From: Acidimicrobiia bacterium
GTDB lineage: Bacteria > Actinomycetota > Acidimicrobiia > Acidimicrobiales > Bin134
Direction: 5' to 3'
Assembly: GCA_022822265.1 (NCBI GenBank)
Contig: JAJECA010000051.1
Coordinates: forward strand, 1 to 57,723
DNA length: 57,723 nucleotides
Part shown: in pieces, positions 36,460 through 44,450 of the stretch
Numbering within the stretch: position 1 is the stretch's first letter
How the letters are laid out: each line of letters starts with the position of its first letter
Made by a program: the position numbers and the translations under genes
The notes under the pieces: model-generated
What the model was told of the DNA's origin: nothing
Seen by the model: the letters and a program-made list of their open reading frames with translations, nothing else
The model's database searches: none

Positions 36460-37050
36460 AATGTCTACCGGGTGCTCCAGCAGGGCCAACGCGGCCTCAG
36501 CCGCCCGCTCCACTGCGTCATCCAGACTGTCCCGGTCGGCCCGGCCCGGTCGCTTCAGCACGTAGTCGGCCCCAGCCCGAGCGTCGGGGGGCTTGCCCAC
36601 CCCGATGCGGATCCGGGTGAACTCGGCGGAGTGGAGATGGGCCTTGATGGACGACAGGCCGTTATGGCCGGCCAGCCCGCCGCCGAACTTCACCTTGATG
36701 CGACCTGGAGGCAGATCGAGCTCGTCGTGGACCACCACGAGGCGTTCCAGGTGCTCGTCGATGTTCCACCGGCGCACCAAAGCCCGGACGGCCTCGCCGG
36801 ATTTGTTCATGAAGGTCTGAGGGAAGGCCAGCACCACTCGCTTGCCATCCACCCGAACCTCTGCGACCAGGGCCGCTTGCCGGCTTTTGCCCAGCACCTG
36901 TCCGTGGCGCTCGGCCAACAGCCCCACCACCTCGGCACCCATGTTGTGGCGGGAGCCCACGAACTTGTCGCCGGGATTGCCCAATCCCACAACGACGAGG
37001 TCAGCCGGGCTGTCGGTGTGCTTCTTGCGGGATCGCCAGCGGGAGGGCAT
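36439..37050 (-). CDS. pth: Peptidyl-tRNA hydrolase
   Basis: 203-residue enzyme that recycles tRNA from peptidyl-tRNA released early from ribosomes. Family residues are visible: VVGLGNPGDKFVGSRHNMG (with the catalytic His), FPQTFMNKSGEAV, VVVHDELDLPPGRIKVK and GGGLAGHNGLSSI. The start ATG 37050 lacks a good ribosome binding site but lies 19 nt after the rplY stop, allowing coupling. A basic N-terminal tail of about 16 residues precedes the usual start of the fold. The last codons and stop are the founder copy of the repeat array in front of mfd. Confidence 0.93.
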   Translation of the reverse strand: MPSRWRSRKKHTDSPADLVVVGLGNPGDKFVGSRHNMGAEVVGLLAERHGQVLGKSRQAALVAEVRVDGKRVVLAFPQTFMNKSGEAVRALVRRWNIDEHLERLVVVHDELDLPPGRIKVKFGGGLAGHNGLSSIKAHLHSAEFTRIRIGVGKPPDARAGADYVLKRPGRADRDSLDDAVERAAEAALALLEHPVDIVMNRFN

Positions 37051-37069
37051 GGCGATGGGCGCCGAGCGG

Positions 37070-37759
37070 CTAGCTCTCGGCGTCTTCGGAGGCGTCGGCG
37101 TCGGCTTCGGCCTCTTCGTCGTCGTCCTCGCGTACGATCGGCTGACCGTCCTCGTCCAGCTCCACCTCGAGCTCTTCATCCACCTCGGGCTCTTCGATCT
37201 CGATGACCGCCATCGAGGTGCTGGCCACCAGCTCCTCGGGGTCTCCAGCCAACTCGACACCGTCGGGCAGCTCGATGTCGCCGGTCCTCAGCGTGTCGCC
37301 CATGGTCATCTCGCTGATGTCGATGGTCAGCTCGTTGGGGATGGCCTCAGGCTTGGCCAGTACCCGGACGGTGAACGCGGCCTGATCCACCACGCCGTCT
37401 TCGTTGTTCACCTCGGTGGCCTCGCCCTCCAGTACCAACCGAACCTCCACCTCGACGGCCACGTCGGCATCCACCCGGATGAAATCCACATGGATGACCT
37501 CGTTGCGCACGGGGTGGTGTTGCAACTCCTTGACCAGGCTCAACTGGCGGTCGCCGTCCACCTCCAAGGTGAGCAGTGCGTTGAGGCCGGCATCGGTGTT
37601 TAGAGCTGACCGCAGATCGCGGGCATCCACCGCGACGGCAACCGAATCGCCGCCCAGTCCGTACACCACGCCGGGGATCTGTCCCGAGCGGCGCAGACGG
37701 CGAGACGGGCGGGTTCCCAGCTCCCGCTGGGTTTCGGTCTTCAAGATCAGATCAGCCAT
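37070..37759 (-). CDS. rplY: Large ribosomal subunit protein bL25, Ctc form
   Basis: 229-residue L25 of the general-stress (Ctc/TL5) type. It has the 5S-rRNA-binding N-terminal domain (GTRPSRRLRRSGQIPGVVYG, about residues 15-34; VLVKELQHHPV-like segment) plus the beta-rich C-terminal domain. The tail of about 45 residues is strongly acidic (EVDEELEVELDEDGQPIVRE and a run of Asp/Glu/Ala), as in other actinobacteria. Gene order prs-rplY-pth is conserved. ATG 37759 is the natural start. Confidence 0.94.
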   Translation of the reverse strand: MADLILKTETQRELGTRPSRRLRRSGQIPGVVYGLGGDSVAVAVDARDLRSALNTDAGLNALLTLEVDGDRQLSLVKELQHHPVRNEVIHVDFIRVDADVAVEVEVRLVLEGEATEVNNEDGVVDQAAFTVRVLAKPEAIPNELTIDISEMTMGDTLRTGDIELPDGVELAGDPEELVASTSMAVIEIEEPEVDEELEVELDEDGQPIVREDDDEEAEADADASEDAES

Positions 37760-37807
37760 AGCGCAGCCAGCAATCCTACCGGGCCGCAGCCCAAAACGGC
37801 TAAGCCG

Positions 37808-38788
37808 CTAAGAGAGGTTCTTGCCGCCGAATATCTCGGATACGGAGGTGTCCTCGAACACGGCGTCGATGGCGTCGGCGATGATGCTGGCCACCGACAG
37901 CACTTCCACCTTGTCGATCTGCTTGTCGGGCGACAGCGGCAGGGTGTTGGTGACCACCACCTTGGAGATCACGGAGTTCTTGAGCCGGTCGATGGCTGGG
38001 CCGGAGAACACGCCGTGGGTGGTGGCGGCGACGATGGTGGCCGCTCCCCGGGCAGCCAAGGCGTCGGCCGCGGCCACGATGGTGCCCCCGGTGTCGATCA
38101 TGTCGTCGATGAGCACGCAGGTACGGCCCTCAACATCGCCCACCACCTCGATGACCTCCACCGCGTGCTTGACATCCATGGCCCGGCGCTTGTGGACGAT
38201 GGCCAAGTCGGCGTCCAGCTCATTGGTGTAGCGCTCGGCCACCTTCACCCGGCCGGCGTCGGGCGACACGATCACCAGTTCGCCGTTGAAGTCCCTGAGG
38301 TAGTCGACAAGCACCGGCATGGCGGTGAGGTGGTCCCAAGGGCCGTCGAAGAACCCCTGGATCTGACCGGAGTGGAGATCGACGCTCAACATCCGGTTGG
38401 CCCCGGCGGTGCGGAAGGTGTTGGCCATCAGCTTGGCGGTGATGGGCTCGCGGCCCGCGGCTTTGCGGTCTTGACGGCCGTAGCCGTAGAAGGGGCACAC
38501 CGCGGTGATGCGCTTGGCCGAGGCCCGCCGGGCGGCGTCCACCATGATGAGGTGCTCCATAACGGCGTCGTTGATGGAGGCGTCGCCGTGGGCGGTGTGG
38601 CTCTGGACGATGAACACGTCGGTGCCCCTCACCGACTCCTCGAATCGACAGTGGATCTCACCGTTGGCGAAGTCGGCGATGTTGGGCTCCACCAACTTTT
38701 CGCCGAGAGCGTCGGCAATCTCTGCGGCCAGGTCGTGATTGGCCCGGCCCGAGATGATGGCCAGCTTCTTCTTGGTGACAAGTTCCAT
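37808..38788 (-). CDS. prs: Ribose-phosphate pyrophosphokinase
   Basis: 326-residue enzyme making PRPP from ribose 5-phosphate and ATP for nucleotide, His and Trp synthesis. Signatures are FANGEIHCRFEESVRGTDVF, the flexible loop YGRQDRKAAGREPITAK, DLHSGQIQGFF and the PRPP-binding loop VLIDDMIDTGGTIVAAA. ATG 38788 is chosen; an open upstream stretch to 38884 lies within the adjacent glmU-like gene. The start is 4 nt after the glmU-like stop, so the two are translationally linked. Normal length and intact motifs. Confidence 0.96.
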   Translation of the reverse strand: MELVTKKKLAIISGRANHDLAAEIADALGEKLVEPNIADFANGEIHCRFEESVRGTDVFIVQSHTAHGDASINDAVMEHLIMVDAARRASAKRITAVCPFYGYGRQDRKAAGREPITAKLMANTFRTAGANRMLSVDLHSGQIQGFFDGPWDHLTAMPVLVDYLRDFNGELVIVSPDAGRVKVAERYTNELDADLAIVHKRRAMDVKHAVEVIEVVGDVEGRTCVLIDDMIDTGGTIVAAADALAARGAATIVAATTHGVFSGPAIDRLKNSVISKVVVTNTLPLSPDKQIDKVEVLSVASIIADAIDAVFEDTSVSEIFGGKNLS

Positions 38789-38792
38789 AGAT

Positions 38793-39758
38793 TCAGTTTC
38801 CTTGAGTCGAAGCGGGCGGGATCTGAGCGCCGGGCTCCAGGGTGATGTAGGCCCCCACTTGGGCATCGGCCCCAATCTCGGCATCGGTGGCCGACACCGC
38901 CTCTACTACCGCTCGGGGACCGACCACGCAATCCACCAGGTGAGTATGGGGGCCGATCACCGCACCTTCGCCAATCACCGTTTGACCTCTGAGCACCACG
39001 CCGGGGTGGACTACCACATCGGCGGCCAGCTTCACGCTTACGTCGATGTAGGCGCTGTGGGGGGCCATGATGCGCACTCCCGCGACCATCCAGTTGCGAT
39101 TGATGCGCTGACGCATCTCCGCCTCGGCGAAAGCCAGTTGCTCCCGGTCGTCCACCCCCTGGGCCTCCGCCTCGTCGATGGCATACGACCCCGAGTCGTG
39201 GCCTGCGGAGGTGAGAACTTCGACGGCGTCGGAGAGGCTGTACTCAAGCCCGGAGTCGCTGGCGGCCAGCCGGCGCAAGGCCGGAGACAAAAGACCTCGG
39301 CGGAAGCAGAAGAGTTCGGCGGGCTCTTCTGTCGCGGTGGCCACGGTGGCCGCCGACCCGGAAATCCGGTGCCGGGCGGTCAGGCCCCGTAGTGTCTGGC
39401 CCTGGATTAGCGGCATATCGGCCAGTATCACCAGCACATCTTCATCGTCGACATCGCTGTCTAGGGCCGACAGGCCCAAGGCGGCGGCATCAGCGGTGCC
39501 CCGCTGCACGGGCTGCTCGACAAAGTCGATGCGCAAGTCGTAAGCCTCCTCGGTGACGTGCTTGGCCACTTCTTCCGCGCCGAATCCCACCACAACCGAG
39601 ATCTGACGGGGATTGACCGCGGCCACTGCGTCGATCACATGGAGGAGCATGGCCCGGCCGCAGACATCGTGGAGGGGCTTGGGCCGCCCCGATCTCATGC
39701 GAGCACCCCTGCCCGCGGCCAACACGATCGCCGACAGGGGAAGGGGTTCAGCCGTCAT
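38793..39758 (-). CDS. glmU: GlmU-like nucleotidyltransferase lacking most of the acetyltransferase domain
   Basis: 321 residues where bifunctional GlmU has about 460. The N-terminal nucleotidyltransferase is recognisable (LSAIVLAAGRGARMRSGRPK, QPVQRGTADAAALG, LVILADMPLI), although the segment that usually carries the EINTG substrate contacts is shortened. A left-handed beta-helix follows (VVVHPGVVLRGQTVIGEGAV) but stops after about five coils at a normal stop codon, before the region holding the acetyltransferase Lys, His, Tyr and Asn residues. It probably keeps only uridylyltransferase-like activity, or has changed sugar. Position upstream of prs matches glmU in actinobacteria. The start could also be 39788. 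Confidence 0.7.
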   Translation of the reverse strand: MTAEPLPLSAIVLAAGRGARMRSGRPKPLHDVCGRAMLLHVIDAVAAVNPRQISVVVGFGAEEVAKHVTEEAYDLRIDFVEQPVQRGTADAAALGLSALDSDVDDEDVLVILADMPLIQGQTLRGLTARHRISGSAATVATATEEPAELFCFRRGLLSPALRRLAASDSGLEYSLSDAVEVLTSAGHDSGSYAIDEAEAQGVDDREQLAFAEAEMRQRINRNWMVAGVRIMAPHSAYIDVSVKLAADVVVHPGVVLRGQTVIGEGAVIGPHTHLVDCVVGPRAVVEAVSATDAEIGADAQVGAYITLEPGAQIPPASTQGN

Positions 39759-39812
39759 GTGTTCAGCGGGCCAACCCGCTCTCGACAATCACTGCTGTAT
39801 TTCTAGCGCGGC

Positions 39813-39884
39813 TGGCGAGGCAGGACTCGAACCTGCAACCTCCTGGTCCAAAGCCAGGCGTTCTGCCACTTGAACTACTCGCCA
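39813..39884 (-). tRNA. tRNA-Gln (anticodon TTG)
   Basis: 72-nt cloverleaf. The acceptor stem TGGCGAG pairs with CTCGCCA, the anticodon stem CCTGG with CCAGG around loop CTTTGGA (anticodon TTG), and the T arm is GCAGG-TTCGAGT-CCTGC. The 3' CCA end is not clearly encoded beyond the final stem. It lies upstream of the glmU-like gene, as tRNA-Gln does in actinobacteria. Confidence 0.95.
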
Positions 39885-39996
39885 AGGAGCCCCTTGCTAT
39901 GCAGTCATCAGGCACCATTTTCAGGCTACTCCATGACCGCCATATGAACTCTCGGGTTATTGGTGGGAGCGCGGGTCGGGCTAGCGTGGAGCCACC

Positions 39997-40098
39997 ATGG
40001 GATCGTTGATCAAGAAGCGCCGCAAGCGGATGCGCAAGAAGAAGCACAAGAAGATGTTGAAGCGCACGCGTTTTCAGCGGCGAGCCCGCGGGAAGTAG
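39997..40098 (+). CDS. Small ribosomal protein bS22 (AURKAIP1/COX24-like)
   Basis: 33 residues, extremely basic: it begins MGSLIKKRRKRMRKKKHKK and ends RTRFQRRARGK. It matches the AURKAIP1/COX24-like peptide identified in mycobacterial small ribosomal subunits as bS22, which has nearly the same length and pattern (MGS-x-IKKRRKRM). A GTGGAG lies just upstream of the ATG. It is flanked by tRNA-Gln and ispE, both on the other strand, so it must have its own promoter. Easily missed because of its size. Confidence 0.88.
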   Translation: MGSLIKKRRKRMRKKKHKKMLKRTRFQRRARGK

Positions 40099-40119
40099 CT
40101 CTCAGTCCTCTCATCGGGG

Positions 40120-40821
40120 CTATGCCTCAGCCGGAACGGTGCCAACCACGATGCGGTCGTCGCCGGGGTAGGCGCCCTCCACAAACCAAGTCGATCCGCT
40201 ACCCGCTAACCGCGCCGTCTGCCCCGTGGCCTGCTCCAGCGCTCGGCGGTACTGGTCAAGGCGGGGTTCCACATCGAGAGCGGCAGGCTCCAAGTCGTTG
40301 CCGTTTTGGCCCTTAGGGCCGCCCATCTCGTCCCAGCGCCGGTACACCGCGGGCGTGGAGCAGCCGAACGGGGGAATGAGCAGGGTGAGCGTTCGGGGAA
40401 TGTGCTCCAGCGGCTCAATGAGTTCGCCAATTCCCTGGACCCGGGCCCGACCTCCTACCAAACAGAAGGGGACGTCGGCCCCCAGTTGGGCTGCCCCTTG
40501 GACATCGGTGTAGCCGGCCCAGCGGAGGATGGCGGCGGCATCGGCTGATCCGCCTCCTAGCCCGGCCCCCATCGGAATCCGCTTGTCCACCGTGACCCGC
40601 GAGGTACGCCCCACTAGCTCCAGGGCCCGGGTGATGAGGTTGTCGTCGGGATCGATCTCGCCCCCGCCGTCGATGACCACCTCGGGGCCAGCCTCAATGA
40701 CCAGCGTGTCGGCCAGATCAAGCGACACCATCTCGGCGTCGATCAAGTGATACCCATCGGCCCGCACTCCGGTGATGCGCAGCGACAACGTGAGCTTGGC
40801 CGGAGCCGTGACCGTGGTCAT
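40120..40821 (-). CDS. ispE: 4-Diphosphocytidyl-2-C-methyl-D-erythritol kinase
   Basis: 233-residue GHMP kinase of the MEP isoprenoid pathway. The N-terminal APAKLTLSLRITGVRADGYH holds the substrate-binding Lys and Tyr-His, PMGAGLGGGSADAAAILRWAG is the ATP loop (about residue 83), and LAGSGSTWF lies near the end. It is 50-70 residues shorter than usual, mainly because of trimmed loops in the middle; the key motifs are all present. It overlaps rsmA by 4 nt (ATGA), in the order metG-tatD-rsmA-ispE typical of actinobacteria. Confidence 0.9.
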   Translation of the reverse strand: MTTVTAPAKLTLSLRITGVRADGYHLIDAEMVSLDLADTLVIEAGPEVVIDGGGEIDPDDNLITRALELVGRTSRVTVDKRIPMGAGLGGGSADAAAILRWAGYTDVQGAAQLGADVPFCLVGGRARVQGIGELIEPLEHIPRTLTLLIPPFGCSTPAVYRRWDEMGGPKGQNGNDLEPAALDVEPRLDQYRRALEQATGQTARLAGSGSTWFVEGAYPGDDRIVVGTVPAEA

Positions 40822-41639
40822 CGAGTCGAGGCTATGGCAGAAAGCTCAGCCCAGTCGGCGAGGGTGAGCTGCTCGGGGCGGGCGGTAGGGGCAATGGCAG
40901 TTTGGGCGAATTGATCGAGGGTCAGGTGATCGTCCAGGGAGCGGCGCAGCATCTTGCGGCGCTGGCCGAAGGCGGTGCGGATGAGGGTGAACAAGCGGTC
41001 GGGATCGGCGTCGACCGCTGGGGCCGGCAACCTCACCAGCCGGACTACTGCGGATGAGACCCGAGGGCGGGGGTAGAACACCGTGGCGGGCACTGATCGG
41101 ACGATGCGGGCTTCGCACCAGTAGGCCACCTTGAGGGTGGGAATCCCGTAGGCCTTGGTGCTTACTGGAGCCACGAGCCGCTCGGCCACCTCTTTTTGGA
41201 CCATGAAGGTGAAGGTCTCGATGCGGGGCTCGTTGTCCAAGAGGTCAAGCAATAGGGGGACGGCGATGTTGTAGGGCAGGTTGGCCACCAGGGCCCACCG
41301 CTGGTCGGCGGCCCCGAGCTTGGCTCGCCATTCCGGAGTGGTGGCGTCGGCGTGGACGATCTCCACGTTGGGGGCGTCGGCCACCTCGGCCAGCGGGGCC
41401 AACAGGTGGCGGTCGGCCTCCACGGCGAGCACGTGGCGGACCTCGGCGGCCAGCGCCCGAGTAAGCGACCCCAGCCCGGGGCCTATCTCCACCACCGAAT
41501 CCTCGGGAGCCAGCTCAGCAGCCCGGACCATCGCGTCGATGGTGTTGGGGTCGACCACGAAGTTCTGGCCCATGGCTCGGCTGGGCGCCAGGCCATGGCG
41601 ATCCAGCAGGTCCAGCACCTGGGTGAGGGTGAGGGTCAC
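40818..41639 (-). CDS. rsmA: 16S rRNA (adenine1518/1519-N6,N6)-dimethyltransferase
   Basis: 273-residue KsgA-type SAM methyltransferase that dimethylates two adenines in helix 45 during small-subunit maturation. Motifs are GQNFVVDPNTIDAMV at the N-terminus, the SAM loop VEIGPGLGSLT, the acidic VLAVEADRHLLAPL, and the catalytic NLPYNIAVPLL. The start is GTG 41639, overlapping the tatD stop by 4 nt (GTGA); the longer open frame upstream is noise. ispE overlaps its 3' end. Genes tatD, rsmA and ispE form one translationally coupled set. Confidence 0.94.
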   Translation of the reverse strand: MTLTLTQVLDLLDRHGLAPSRAMGQNFVVDPNTIDAMVRAAELAPEDSVVEIGPGLGSLTRALAAEVRHVLAVEADRHLLAPLAEVADAPNVEIVHADATTPEWRAKLGAADQRWALVANLPYNIAVPLLLDLLDNEPRIETFTFMVQKEVAERLVAPVSTKAYGIPTLKVAYWCEARIVRSVPATVFYPRPRVSSAVVRLVRLPAPAVDADPDRLFTLIRTAFGQRRKMLRRSLDDHLTLDQFAQTAIAPTARPEQLTLADWAELSAIASTR

Positions 41640-42376
41640 AGACGGTAGAAGGCGGCCGCGTTGTCCCAGGTGAGTTCGGCCACCGTTTCGAGGTCCACAC
41701 CATGGACCCGGGCCAATGCCTCCCCCACTAGGGGAAGATTGGCCGGTGAATTGGGCTTGCCCCGCAGCGGGACCGGGGCCAGATACGGCGAGTCGGTTTC
41801 CACCAACAGTCGGTCGAGGGGGCACAGTGCGGCGGCGGCCCTCACGTCGTCGGCGGAGGGAAAGCTCACGATGCCGCTGAACGACAGGTAGGCCCCCCTG
41901 TCGAGCGCGGCCCGGGCTTCATCGGCGCCTCCGGTGAAGCAGTGGAACACCGTGTGGTCGGGCACTCCGCCTTCATCCAAGATGGCGAAGGTGTCGTCCC
42001 ACGCCTCTCGGGAGTGGATCACCAAGGGCATCTGATGTCGATGAGCCATGTCGATATGAGCCGCGAACACATCCTGCTGGTCGGCGGGCGGCGAGTGGTT
42101 GTAGTGGTAGTCGAGCCCGCATTCCCCCACGGCCACCACCCGGTTTGACCCCAGCAGCTCCTCGATACCGCCGATGCCGTGGCGAGCTTCGTGGGGGTGT
42201 ACCCCTGCGGTGGCCCACACGCGATCGCAGGCTGCGGCCTTGGAAATAGCGGCGATCGAAGTGACCGCATCGGTGCCCACGTCGATCAGGCGCTCCACTC
42301 CGGCCGCCGTCGCCTGCGCTACGACTTCATCTAGCGTGCCCGACTCCAAGTGGCAGTGGTTGTCGGTCCAGCGCAC
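41636..42376 (-). CDS. tatD: TatD-family metal-dependent deoxyribonuclease
   Basis: 246-residue TIM-barrel nuclease. Metal-binding and family segments are TDNHCHLE (residues about 3-9; usually DxHxH), VGECGLDYHY, LVIHSREAWDDT, FHCFTGG and LLVETDSPYLAPVPLRGK. GTG 42376 is preferred over upstream starts because it gives the normal N-terminus and lies 2 nt after the metG stop. In mycobacteria rpfB sits between tatD and ksgA; here the two overlap, so no resuscitation factor gene is present at this locus. Confidence 0.9.
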   Translation of the reverse strand: MRWTDNHCHLESGTLDEVVAQATAAGVERLIDVGTDAVTSIAAISKAAACDRVWATAGVHPHEARHGIGGIEELLGSNRVVAVGECGLDYHYNHSPPADQQDVFAAHIDMAHRHQMPLVIHSREAWDDTFAILDEGGVPDHTVFHCFTGGADEARAALDRGAYLSFSGIVSFPSADDVRAAAALCPLDRLLVETDSPYLAPVPLRGKPNSPANLPLVGEALARVHGVDLETVAELTWDNAAAFYRL

Positions 42377-42378
42377 CC

Positions 42379-43878
42379 TCAGCCCCGCAATCGGGGAAAC
42401 AGCGGATCGCCCTCGGCCACCGGCAGGCCACCGGGATACTGCCCCCACACCGCGGCCGCCGGAAGCCGCTGGTCGAGAGGTGAGCCGTCGAGGCCCAGTC
42501 GGGTCCACGCCGCCTCACAAGAAGAGGGAATTGCCGGACTGGCCAGCACACACACGATGCGCAGCGCCTCCAAGGCGTTGCCCAGCACCGTGTTGACCAA
42601 AGGGCCGGGGTCCATCTTCCACGGCTCGGTGGCCTGCAAGTACTCGTTGGTCTCGCGGATGAGGCGCCAAGTGGCCTCAAGGGCCACCGACGGCTGGAAC
42701 CGGTCCCAGGCCGCGGCGGCATCGGTGTACACCTGGGCGGCGATGTCGGCCAGCGGGTGGTCGGGGTCGGGTGCCGGCCCGATCCCGTCGCACTTTTGGT
42801 GTACCAGCGTGGAAGAGCGCTGCAACAAGTTGCCGAAATTGTTGGCCAGATCGGTGTTGTAGCGATGCTGGAGGGCTTCGTGGCTTACCTCGCTGTCGGG
42901 ACCGAATGGCGTGTCCCGGAGAAGGGAGTAGCGGAAGCCGTCCACGCCGAAATCCTCGATGAGGTCGGTGGGCGAGATCTGGTTGAACGCCGACTTCGAC
43001 ATCTTCTCCCCGCCCACCAGAAGCCAGCCATGCACGTGATATTGGGGCAGGTCCTTAACACCGGCGGCCAAGAGCATGGCCGGCCAGTACACGCAGTGGA
43101 AGCGGATAATGTCTTTGCCCAGCAGATGGCGGACCGACGGCCACCATTGCGAGAAGCGCTCATCGTCGTTCCCGTAGCCGGCCGCGGTGGCGTAGTTGGT
43201 GAGCGCGTCGTACCACACATAGAACACATGGCCCTCGGCCCAGGGCACGGGAATGCCCCAGTCGATGGAGGTGCGGGTGATGGATATGTCACGCAAGCCG
43301 CCCCGAATGATCCCCAGAGCCTCGTTGCGATACCCCTCGGGAGTGATGTTCTGGGGGTTGGCTTCAAACCACTCCAGCAGCGGCTCCTCGAACTCGGAGA
43401 GCTTGAAGAAGTAGTTCTCCTCGGTCATCCGCTCCACCCGGCCCGACTCGACGTCTTCTTCGGTCACGTCTTCTTCGGAGACATAGGCCTCATCGGACAC
43501 CGAGTACCAGCCGTCGTAGACCGCTGAGTAGATGTAGCCGTTGTCGTAGGCCCGCTGCATGAGCGTCTGCACGGCCTGGTGGTGGCGGGCCTCGGTGGTG
43601 CGGATGAACTCGTCGTTGGCCACTCCGAGCTCGGCCCACGCCTCCCGGAAGCGCTGGCTGGTGCCGTCGGCCTGCTCCAAGGGCGAGAGGCCGTTGGCCT
43701 CCGCCGCCCGCTGCACTTTGAGGCCGTGCTCGTCGGTACCGGTCAAATAGAAGACGTCGTCGCCCAACAGCCGGTGCCAGCGGGAAACGGCGTCACCGTT
43801 CAAAACGGTGTAGGCGTGGCCGATGTGGGGCGCGTCGTTGACGTAGAAGATCGGGGTCGTCAGGAAATAGCGCGACAC
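42379..43878 (-). CDS. metG: Methionyl-tRNA synthetase
   Basis: 499-residue class I aminoacyl-tRNA synthetase. The HIGH motif appears as PHIGHAYT (about residue 17), the second motif as EKMSKSAFN (about 295), and YVWYDALTNY lies in the catalytic core. The connective peptide lacks the zinc-knuckle cysteines, and there is no C-terminal tRNA-binding (EMAP) domain, as in the mycobacterial short form. It starts with GTG. It is first of the metG-tatD-rsmA-ispE group, with 2 nt before tatD. Confidence 0.95.
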   Translation of the reverse strand: MSRYFLTTPIFYVNDAPHIGHAYTVLNGDAVSRWHRLLGDDVFYLTGTDEHGLKVQRAAEANGLSPLEQADGTSQRFREAWAELGVANDEFIRTTEARHHQAVQTLMQRAYDNGYIYSAVYDGWYSVSDEAYVSEEDVTEEDVESGRVERMTEENYFFKLSEFEEPLLEWFEANPQNITPEGYRNEALGIIRGGLRDISITRTSIDWGIPVPWAEGHVFYVWYDALTNYATAAGYGNDDERFSQWWPSVRHLLGKDIIRFHCVYWPAMLLAAGVKDLPQYHVHGWLLVGGEKMSKSAFNQISPTDLIEDFGVDGFRYSLLRDTPFGPDSEVSHEALQHRYNTDLANNFGNLLQRSSTLVHQKCDGIGPAPDPDHPLADIAAQVYTDAAAAWDRFQPSVALEATWRLIRETNEYLQATEPWKMDPGPLVNTVLGNALEALRIVCVLASPAIPSSCEAAWTRLGLDGSPLDQRLPAAAVWGQYPGGLPVAEGDPLFPRLRG

Positions 43879-43905
43879 CGGCTCACCCTAGTTCCCTCGA
43901 CCGTC

Positions 43906-44403
43906 TCACCCAGATTGGGTTGCCTCCGAACGCTGGGCGCCCTCGCCGAACATCTCGGCCGAACGACGGGCCATCTCCTCGGGAGACACGTCCTCCACGT
44001 GGGTGGCCACGTGCCAGCGGTGGCCGAACGGGTCGACGAGCATGCCTCCCCGATCACCATAAAACTGGGTTTCCACCGGGCGCTCAGCAGTGGCTCCAGC
44101 GGCAACAGCCTTGGCGTAGGTGGCATCGGCGTCTTCCACATAAATGCTGATGGTGACCGCGGTGCCGCCGATGGACTTCGGTCCGAGAACTCCCATCTCG
44201 GGGTACTCGTCAGACACCATGATGAGCCCGTCGCCGATGGCCACCTCGGCGTGGCCAATCTTGTCATCAGGTGCGGTGAGCCGCATGCGCTCGGTGGCGC
44301 CGAATACCTCGACCATGAAGTCGATGGCCGCGGCCGCTCCGTCCACACACAGATAGGGGGTGATGCGGGGATAGTCATCGGGAATGGGCTTGACGTCGCT
44401 CAT
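43906..44403 (-). CDS. VOC-family (glyoxalase/PhnB-like) protein
   Basis: 165-residue protein of the vicinal-oxygen-chelate fold. It resembles the PhnB/DUF1428-like group: ITPYLCVDGAAAAIDFMVEV at the N-terminus, HAEVAIGDGLIMVSDEYPE, and the C-terminal FYGDRGGMLVDPFGHRW. Such proteins may be metal-dependent isomerases, dioxygenases or resistance proteins. AGGAG lies 5 nt before the ATG. It sits between rsmI and metG, 27 nt before the latter. No specific function can be given. Confidence 0.82.
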   Translation of the reverse strand: MSDVKPIPDDYPRITPYLCVDGAAAAIDFMVEVFGATERMRLTAPDDKIGHAEVAIGDGLIMVSDEYPEMGVLGPKSIGGTAVTISIYVEDADATYAKAVAAGATAERPVETQFYGDRGGMLVDPFGHRWHVATHVEDVSPEEMARRSAEMFGEGAQRSEATQSG

Positions 44404-44450
44404 GGGGACTCCTGGGCCGGTTGGGCCAGTGGTTGGGGTCTCTGGAAGGG

